Assembly: GCA_033809515.1 (NCBI GenBank)
Contig: JAPXLN010000034.1
Span: forward strand, 1-9,335
DNA length: 9,335 bases
Origin: JAPXLN01 sp033809515
GTDB lineage: Bacteria > Bacillota > Sulfobacillia > Fermentithermobacillales > Fermentithermobacillaceae
Reading direction: 5' to 3'
This document shows positions 1 to 4,675 of this stretch, one piece after another (the stretch's first letter is position 1; the number at the start of each line of letters is the position of its first letter). The notes beneath the pieces were generated by a model. That model saw nothing but the letters and a program-made list of their open reading frames with translations. It was not told the DNA's origin and ran no database searches. The position numbers and the translations under genes are program-made.

Positions 1-404
1 TACCTTACGTGCTCGTCCAAGTCAGTGATGTCCTGGCGGCGTGTCATGGGCGGAAGCCCCGTCGTGTGAGACAGAATGTGACGGATCTTCACAGAGGACA
101 TGTCTTTCATGCCTGCGAGCCGGAATTCGGGGATATGCTCAATGACGGGATCGTCAACGGTCAGCATCCCCTTGCCGGCCAACTGCGCTATGGCCATGGC
201 GGTGAAGGACTTGGAGACTGACGCGCATCCGAAGATCGTCTCGGGCGTTACCGGATCCTGTGACTCCAGGTCCTTTACGCCGAAACCCTTGGCGTAGACG
301 AGCTGACTTTCGTCAGCGACAGCTACTGCCGCACCGACTACGTAGTTTTCTTTCATTGCCTGCTCAACGTATTGTTCGAATAGTGCCCAGTCTGTTATTG
401 CCAT
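1..404 (-). CDS. Beta-lactamase-fold serine hydrolase, N-terminal part (cut by window edge)
   Basis: The frame reads leftward from ATG at 404 and stays open to the window edge, giving 134 residues and no stop. Residues 62-65 are S-V-S-K, the SxxK nucleophile motif of class C beta-lactamases, penicillin-binding-protein-like esterases and D-aminopeptidases. It sits in the typical context CASVSKSFTAMAIAQL, and HILSHTTGLP follows at about 109-118, another family hallmark. Residues 21-45 (GAAVAVAD...YAKGFG) match the usual first beta strands. There is no signal peptide, so a cytoplasmic location is likely. The start is supported by GGAGGA (complement of 412-417) seven bases upstream of the ATG. 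The YxN motif and the rest of the fold lie outside the window. Family membership is clear. The substrate (ester, D-amino-acid peptide, beta-lactam) cannot be inferred. It is transcribed divergently from the AspT-like gene. Confidence 0.88.
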   Translation of the reverse strand, partial: MAITDWALFEQYVEQAMKENYVVGAAVAVADESQLVYAKGFGVKDLESQDPVTPETIFGCASVSKSFTAMAIAQLAGKGMLTVDDPVIEHIPEFRLAGMKDMSSVKIRHILSHTTGLPPMTRRQDITDLDEHVR

Positions 405-617
405 TGGCGGGTCCTCCGATCTCTAAATCCGCAAATCCATTCTTATCAATTCGATGTGTGAAAGCGTTATTCCTATCACAGTGCAGGTTCTTGGCCCTAG
501 AGGTTGCGCTGAGGTTCCCGGCACCAGTTGCACTTCGGGTTCGCGGCACCGCCGGGGCTGGCATCTGACGGGGCATGAGCACGTTCTATCAGTTATACTG
601 GCATATGGAGTAACGGG

Positions 618-650
618 GAGCAGGAGATGAGCAGGAGATGAGCAATGGAT
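618..650 (+). promoter_or_regulatory. Triplicated 11-bp ribosome-binding region
   Basis: Three consecutive 11-bp units, two identical (GAGCAGGAGAT at 618-628 and 629-639) and one diverged (GAGCAATGGAT at 640-650), lead into the ATG at 649. The AGGAG at 633-637 is the likely Shine-Dalgarno, 11 bases from the start. The first copy, 22 bases away, is a spare. A TATACT at 594-599 could be a -10 box, but no good -35 lies at the right distance. I see no convincing promoter elsewhere in 405-617. Confidence 0.5.
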
Positions 651-2001
651 GAACTTGCTGACCGAACCTCTCTTTTTGATGAGCATGGCTATTTTCTGCG
701 GCCATTACTTAGGCAAGGTGAGCATAGCACGTCTCAAACTGGGCGTTTCGGGCACTCTGTTTGCGAGCATGGGGCTGAGCCGGCTGGTTTACGGCCTTTT
801 TGTGGCGCCTTACGAACCTGCGGTTGCCAGCGCGACAGGTGATGTTCCCTTCTATGCAGTTCGCGTAATCCAAAATGGCTTCGTGGATAAAGCTTATTTT
901 GATTTCTTCCTACTTCTCTTCATGGCTTCAGTGGGCTTGATGGCTGCCAAGGACGTATCCAAGGTTTTCAACGGTCGCAGCGTTGGCAATGGCCGTGACG
1001 ATGGCATTGTCGGAGGCATCGTCGGCAATGGCGTCAAGTTTCTGTTGCTGGCCGTTATCATAACCGTTACCGGCGCCGGAGCAGCTTGTTTGCTGTTTGG
1101 CCTCGTTGGCAGCCTCAGCAGCCTCACAAGAGGTCTCGATATGCGAGCGCTTACCGGGCTCTACGCAGGCGCGCTCACCAGTTCGCCCGGACTCGGCGTT
1201 GCTTTGGAATCAGCTGCACGCATGTTTGCAGATCCGTCATCGCCTGCAGCCCGTGCCGCTCAGGCTAGTGTGGGCATGGGCTACGCAGTTGCCTACCCTT
1301 TCAGCGTGATTATCGTCATTACCAGCATGCAGGTGCTGCCACAACTTTTTGACCTGGGTGTTCAGCCGGATCTACAACCGGACAAGCAACCGGATCTGCA
1401 GTTAGATTTGCAGTTGGATTTTCGCGCAGGCTTAGGTGCACATGAGCAAGCGCGGCCAGAGGCAAAGGCGGCACCTTTTTGCATGGCCGGGATAGCGCTG
1501 GTTTCCCTGGTTGGGTACTTGCTGGGCAGCGTAAGCATACCCCTGGGTTCAGCAGGCAGAATTGGCCTGGGCACCACAGGAGGGGTCCTGGTCGCGGCGC
1601 TTGTCCTGGGTAACCTTGACCGCCTGCAGATGGACCCACGAGCTCTTAGCGTGACCAAGCAAGTGGCTCTGCACTATTTCCTGGCCTATGTGGGTCTTAA
1701 CTACGGGCATCAGGCGGTGGCCGCCATGGCCGGACCAAACGCCACGCTGGTCCTGGTCGGTATACTGACCACGATTACATCCATCGCGGCAGGCGTCTTG
1801 TTCGGACGCTATGTGCTAAAGATGGACTGGGTAATCCTATCTGGCGCCATCTGCGGCAGTATGACCTCTACCCCCGGTCTGGGCGCAGCTCTTGAGGCCA
1901 CAGGCCGCAACGAAACAGCCGGTGCTTACGGGTCGACCTATCCCCTGGGGCTCCTCTGTAAGGTAGTCATAGTGCTGCTCCTAAGCAGGATGGTCATGTG
2001 A
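649..2001 (+). CDS. AspT/YidE-type two-repeat membrane transporter (aspartate:alanine antiporter family)
   Basis: This 450-residue protein is strongly hydrophobic and built as two homologous halves. Half one (about 1-225) contains FCGHYLGKVSI, LKLGVSGTLF and GALTSSPGLGVALES, followed by GYAVAYPFSVI. Half two (about 275-450) repeats the pattern as LGTTGGVLVAALVLG, GSMTSTPGLGAALEA and YGSTYPLGLL. The duplicated T/S-S-x-PGLG-x-ALE signature is characteristic of the Asp-Al_Ex/YidE-YbjL family, whose known members exchange aspartate for alanine or export organic acids at the inner membrane. AspT itself is about 540 residues and has a large cytoplasmic loop with two TrkA_C domains. Here that loop is only about 45 residues and is made of QPDL-like tetrapeptides (bases 1363-1422), so a nucleotide- or ligand-sensing domain is missing. 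ATG 649 is the only usable start before an in-frame stop at 628-630. Family assignment is firm; the substrate is unknown. Confidence 0.85.
   Translation: MNLLTEPLFLMSMAIFCGHYLGKVSIARLKLGVSGTLFASMGLSRLVYGLFVAPYEPAVASATGDVPFYAVRVIQNGFVDKAYFDFFLLLFMASVGLMAAKDVSKVFNGRSVGNGRDDGIVGGIVGNGVKFLLLAVIITVTGAGAACLLFGLVGSLSSLTRGLDMRALTGLYAGALTSSPGLGVALESAARMFADPSSPAARAAQASVGMGYAVAYPFSVIIVITSMQVLPQLFDLGVQPDLQPDKQPDLQLDLQLDFRAGLGAHEQARPEAKAAPFCMAGIALVSLVGYLLGSVSIPLGSAGRIGLGTTGGVLVAALVLGNLDRLQMDPRALSVTKQVALHYFLAYVGLNYGHQAVAAMAGPNATLVLVGILTTITSIAAGVLFGRYVLKMDWVILSGAICGSMTSTPGLGAALEATGRNETAGAYGSTYPLGLLCKVVIVLLLSRMVM
1363..1422 (+). repeat. In-frame 12-bp tandem repeat encoding the transporter linker
   Basis: Five 12-bp units run head to tail: CAGCCGGATCTA, CAACCGGACAAG, CAACCGGATCTG, CAGTTAGATTTG and CAGTTGGATTTT. 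They encode QPDL, QPDK, QPDL, QLDL and QLDF. The repeat occupies the loop between the two membrane halves, the place where AspT carries its TrkA_C domains. Confidence 0.85.
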
Positions 2002-2026
2002 CTCCCGAATGACCTGTCTATGGTGA

Positions 2027-2062
2027 TGTGGTAGTTGCTCGCAGAGCGAGCAACTTTCCTTA
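2027..2062. repeat. 36-bp palindromic element, copy 1
   Basis: It contains a perfect 10-bp inverted repeat, AGTTGCTCGC (2033-2042) and GCGAGCAACT (2046-2055), around a 3-base AGA loop. The full 36 bp recurs exactly at 2647-2682 in the same orientation. The hairpin lies 32 bases after the stop of the AspT-like gene and is followed by TTCCTTA, so it could also act as a weak terminator for that gene. The first core of the repeat array starts two bases after it. Confidence 0.85.
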
Positions 2063-2063
2063 C

Positions 2064-2448
2064 CTGGTCCCAAAACCCGGCAATGGGCGCCAGGATCTGG
2101 TCCTAAAACCCGGCAATGGGCCTGGCCGCCCTGTCAACCTGGTCCCAGAACCCGGCAGACGGCAGCCTCACCTGGTCCTAAAACCCGGCACTCAACGCCA
2201 GGACCTGGTCCCAAAACCCGGCAATCGGCCTGGCCGCCCTGTCAGCCTGGTCCCAAAACCCGGCAGACGGCAGCCTCATCTGGTCCTAAAACCCGGCAGT
2301 CAACGCCAGGACCTGGTCCCAAAACCCGGCAATCGGCCTGGCCGCCCTGTCAGCCTGGTCCCAAAACCCGGCAGACGGCAGCCTCACCTGGTCCCAAAAC
2401 CCGGCAATCAGCCTGGTCGCCCTTTCAGCCTGGTCCCAAAACCTGGCA
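2064..2448. repeat. Interspersed repeat array 1: eleven 19-bp cores with 14/23-bp spacers
   Basis: The core CTGGTCCCAAAACCCGGCA, with one or two changes in some copies, starts at 2064, 2097, 2139, 2172, 2205, 2247, 2280, 2313, 2355, 2388 and 2430. Start-to-start distances are 33, 42, 33, 33, 42, 33, 33, 42, 33 and 42, so spacers are only 14 or 23 bp. The spacers are themselves repeated: a 23-bp type around GGCCTGGCCGCCCT, a 14-bp GACGGCAGCCTCAC type and a 14-bp CAACGCCAGGAC type. This gives a 108-bp higher-order unit (for example 2205-2312, then 2313 onward). Copies at 2097, 2172 and 2280 have CTA in place of CCA. It lies between the convergent AspT-like and ABC genes. Function unknown. Confidence 0.93.
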
Positions 2449-2480
2449 CTTGGGCGATCGCGAGACTGGACTGAAAAGGG

Positions 2481-2526
2481 GGAGCGGAACACCAAAGAAA
2501 ACAAGGAGAGGAGCGTTCCGCTCCTC
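2481..2526 (-). terminator. Hairpin pair, probable terminator of the leftward ABC operon
   Basis: Read on the minus strand, an 8-bp stem GAGGAGCG/CGCTCCTC with a GAA loop (2526-2508) is followed by a T-rich tract (TCCTTGTTTTCTTT, complement of about 2494-2507). That is the layout of an intrinsic terminator. A competing, longer stem uses the same arm: GGAGCGGAAC (2481-2490) pairs perfectly with GTTCCGCTCC (2515-2524) across a 24-base loop. The two structures are mutually exclusive. The site lies about 310 bases past the annotated stop of the second ABC gene. Confidence 0.45.
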
Positions 2527-2646
2527 ATCCGACCAATTCCTCCCCGGCCAGCTGCTTATGATGGGCCAAACCACCTCATCTGACTGACTCTCCCATCAGC
2601 CACCCCTCAGGACCCATCGGATCCTGCACAAGAACCTCAGACGGGG

Positions 2647-2682
2647 TGTGGTAGTTGCTCGCAGAGCGAGCAACTTTCCTTA
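2647..2682. repeat. 36-bp palindromic element, copy 2
   Basis: This is an exact copy of 2027-2062, 620 bp further on and in the same orientation. It includes the perfect stem AGTTGCTCGC (2653-2662) and GCGAGCAACT (2666-2675). Together the two copies flank array 1 and the hairpin region as direct repeats. Confidence 0.9.
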
Positions 2683-2836
2683 TGACTAGCTCGGTAGCCT
2701 GGCAAGTCCCAGGAACGGTTGTTCAACAAACGAGCAAGCTTGTGTCAGCGCCAAGCCATGCACGAATGCGACGATTAGTGCGGCAGCTCCCCAAAGACCG
2801 GCCGCCCCTCCGGAATTGCAGACCGCGACCCGACCC

Positions 2837-4675
2837 TCAGCCAAGAGTCACCGTGATATCAGCCCGCTCCACCATGGCCTGAGTATGCGCAACGGTTATG
2901 ACAGTCCGTCCGACAGTCCGTCCCTTACCCAGAAGGTCCACAGACTGGCGGATCAGACGCTCAGACTCAGCGTCAACTGCCGAGGTCGGTTCGTCCAGCA
3001 GAAGAATGGGCGCGTCCTTCAAAAACGCCCGGGCCAGGCATATTCTCTGACGCTGGCCTCCCGACAGATTGCCGTCAAGCACCGAATCATACCCGTCCGG
3101 AAGCTCGGCAATGAACCCAGCGGCATGGGCCAGTTCGGCAGCCATGGCGACTTCCTCGTCTGTGGCGTCAGGCCTGCCTAGCAGGATATTATCCTTTACG
3201 GTACCAGGAGAGAGCCACGGCTCTTGAGGCAAGACCGCCATGACGCTCCTGATCTCCGGAAGAGACATTTGCGCCGAATCTCGACCGCCCACCAGAATAA
3301 CACCGACCTGCGGCTCATACATCCCCAGGAGCAGCCGAAATACGGTGCTCTTGCCCGAACCGCTGGGCCCGACCAGGGCGACCTGGTCACCTTGCCGTAC
3401 CTCGAAACAAAGCCCCTCGAGCACCGGCTTGGCCCCGTAGCCAAAGTGAACATCCCTGAACTCAACTGCAGGCGCCTCACAACTGTCCCCGTGCAGGACT
3501 TTTGCACCGGCTGCATCATCGGAGCCTGCAGCTGTCGGGCCTGCCGCCCCCAAGCCTGCACCAGCCAAGCTTGCAGCATCCAGCCCATCTGCCGCCGAAC
3601 CCTCCCCCTCCTGAGGTATGGCGCAAGCCTCCAGAACCCGGTCCAGAGCAGCCAGGTTCTGCTGCAGTTCCGCCCATATCCCACCCAAAGAACCGAAGGG
3701 GAACAGCGCCCGGCTGGATAGCTGCACCAGTCCAATAGCATCGCCGGCCGCAAAAAGCCCTCGCAATGACATCGCCCCGGCCAGGATCATCATGATTCCC
3801 AACCCAATATAAGGGACTGACATGACTGCCCCCGACTGCAAGGCCATGTAGAATCCACGCCTCCTGGCAGCTTCTTGATGCTGGTCGACGGCCATCTTGA
3901 ACCTGGAGGCCATTTTGTCCTCAGCTCTCAGGGACCTTATGACCGCCACCCCGCCAAGCAGGTTAGTCGCTGATTCGGAGACTCCGGCAAGAGTCCTTTG
4001 GTAGCGCTGGCTGGTCCTTCTCAGCGGGCTCGAGGTAGCAGCCCCACCGAGGAATGAAACGCCTGCCATGACCAGAAGGCCCACGGCAAAGGGCCAGCTC
4101 CACACCAACAGCCCGGTCAGGGCGGCCAAAATGAGAAATATCTGCTTAGACCCGTTGACGAAAGCACGGACGCCCGACTTGGCGACCTCCACGTCGTTGC
4201 CCAGCCGTGATATCAGGTCGCCGGATTCAAGTGCATCCAGGCGCTCGCTTTTCCCGCCCAAAATGGCCCGAAAGAGCCTGCTCCTGAGGTTCAGGGCTGT
4301 CTGCTCTGTCACCTGTTCGGCCAGGTAGTGGCCCAGGGCGGCAAACGAAGCTCGGCAGACCACCACCAGCACAAGGAACCTTACAGCCGGGTACACGGCG
4401 CCCAGGTCACCGGTCAGCACGGCGTTGCCGGTCATCCTCAGACTCCATGAAAGCCCCAGACTGTCTACCAGCATATCCAGGAGCCCCACAAAGAGAGTCA
4501 GGCCCATGAGCGTTTTGCGCCTGCCAATGGCGTCCCACAGCTTTTTCAACGACGCAGTCGTGGCCAGGGCTGTCTCGGCGCGTCCGCCGGGTTTGGCAAG
4601 TCCGGTACGCCCGCCGGTCTTGGCAAGTTTGGCAGCCGCAGGCCCTCCGGCAGACTTGTCAGGTTTGACGCTCAT
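2837..4675 (-). CDS. ABC exporter half-transporter (second subunit, TMD-NBD)
   Basis: A 612-residue type I ABC exporter subunit. After a basic, Ala/Gly/Lys-rich N-terminus (1-40), the transmembrane domain spans about 52-335 and includes the typical cytoplasmic GGVAVIRSLRAEDKM segment. An Ala/Gly-rich linker (about 355-395) leads to the ATPase domain: Walker A GPSGSGKST at 436-444, Q-loop VLPQEPWL (Q484), signature LSGGQRQR at 537, Walker B ILLLDEP with catalytic Glu562, canonical D-loop SAVD, and H-loop His597. All catalytic elements are present. Its ATG overlaps the upstream stop as ATGA, and GGAGGTG (complement of 4683-4689) sits 7 bases before it, so translational coupling is likely. The protein stops at VTLG, 15 residues after the H-loop His, earlier than usual. 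In the +1 frame the DNA reads on as AEGRVA..., matching the family's usual GR-V tail, and stays open to a TAG at 2686-2688, which suggests a frameshift. It probably pairs with the upstream subunit; the substrate is unknown. Confidence 0.93.
   Translation of the reverse strand: MSVKPDKSAGGPAAAKLAKTGGRTGLAKPGGRAETALATTASLKKLWDAIGRRKTLMGLTLFVGLLDMLVDSLGLSWSLRMTGNAVLTGDLGAVYPAVRFLVLVVVCRASFAALGHYLAEQVTEQTALNLRSRLFRAILGGKSERLDALESGDLISRLGNDVEVAKSGVRAFVNGSKQIFLILAALTGLLVWSWPFAVGLLVMAGVSFLGGAATSSPLRRTSQRYQRTLAGVSESATNLLGGVAVIRSLRAEDKMASRFKMAVDQHQEAARRRGFYMALQSGAVMSVPYIGLGIMMILAGAMSLRGLFAAGDAIGLVQLSSRALFPFGSLGGIWAELQQNLAALDRVLEACAIPQEGEGSAADGLDAASLAGAGLGAAGPTAAGSDDAAGAKVLHGDSCEAPAVEFRDVHFGYGAKPVLEGLCFEVRQGDQVALVGPSGSGKSTVFRLLLGMYEPQVGVILVGGRDSAQMSLPEIRSVMAVLPQEPWLSPGTVKDNILLGRPDATDEEVAMAAELAHAAGFIAELPDGYDSVLDGNLSGGQRQRICLARAFLKDAPILLLDEPTSAVDAESERLIRQSVDLLGKGRTVGRTVITVAHTQAMVERADITVTLG

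Larger units (their letters stand above)
2449..2836. other. Gene-free stretch between repeat array 1 and the ABC operon
   Basis: I find no convincing gene here. It contains the hairpin/terminator candidate at 2481-2526, the second copy of the 36-bp palindromic element (2647-2682), and bases 2686-2836. On the minus strand that last part is an open +1-frame continuation of the second ABC gene, described in its entry. Confidence 0.6.

Noticed and set aside
453..482. CRP-like TGTGA/TCACA site near 460-481
   Set aside because: The half-sites are 14 bases apart instead of 6, and neither flanking gene has a clear promoter relative to it.
2064..2448. CRISPR array
   Set aside because: Cores are only 19 bp, spacers are 14 or 23 bp and repeat themselves, and no cas genes are present.
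2028..2474. Protein of LVPKPG repeats
   Set aside because: The frame is open because array steps are multiples of three, but it starts with GTG, has no Shine-Dalgarno, begins inside the palindromic element, and core changes alter amino acids (P to L, K to E). The sister array breaks frame.
2286..2528. Minus-strand ORF with AGFWDQ repeats
   Set aside because: Three cores of the same array carry an in-frame TAG on this strand; it is a shadow of the repeat.
3196..3753. Long alternative-frame ORFs within the second ABC gene
   Set aside because: They overlap the clearly coding ATPase domain, show no family motifs, and are explained by GC-rich codon bias.
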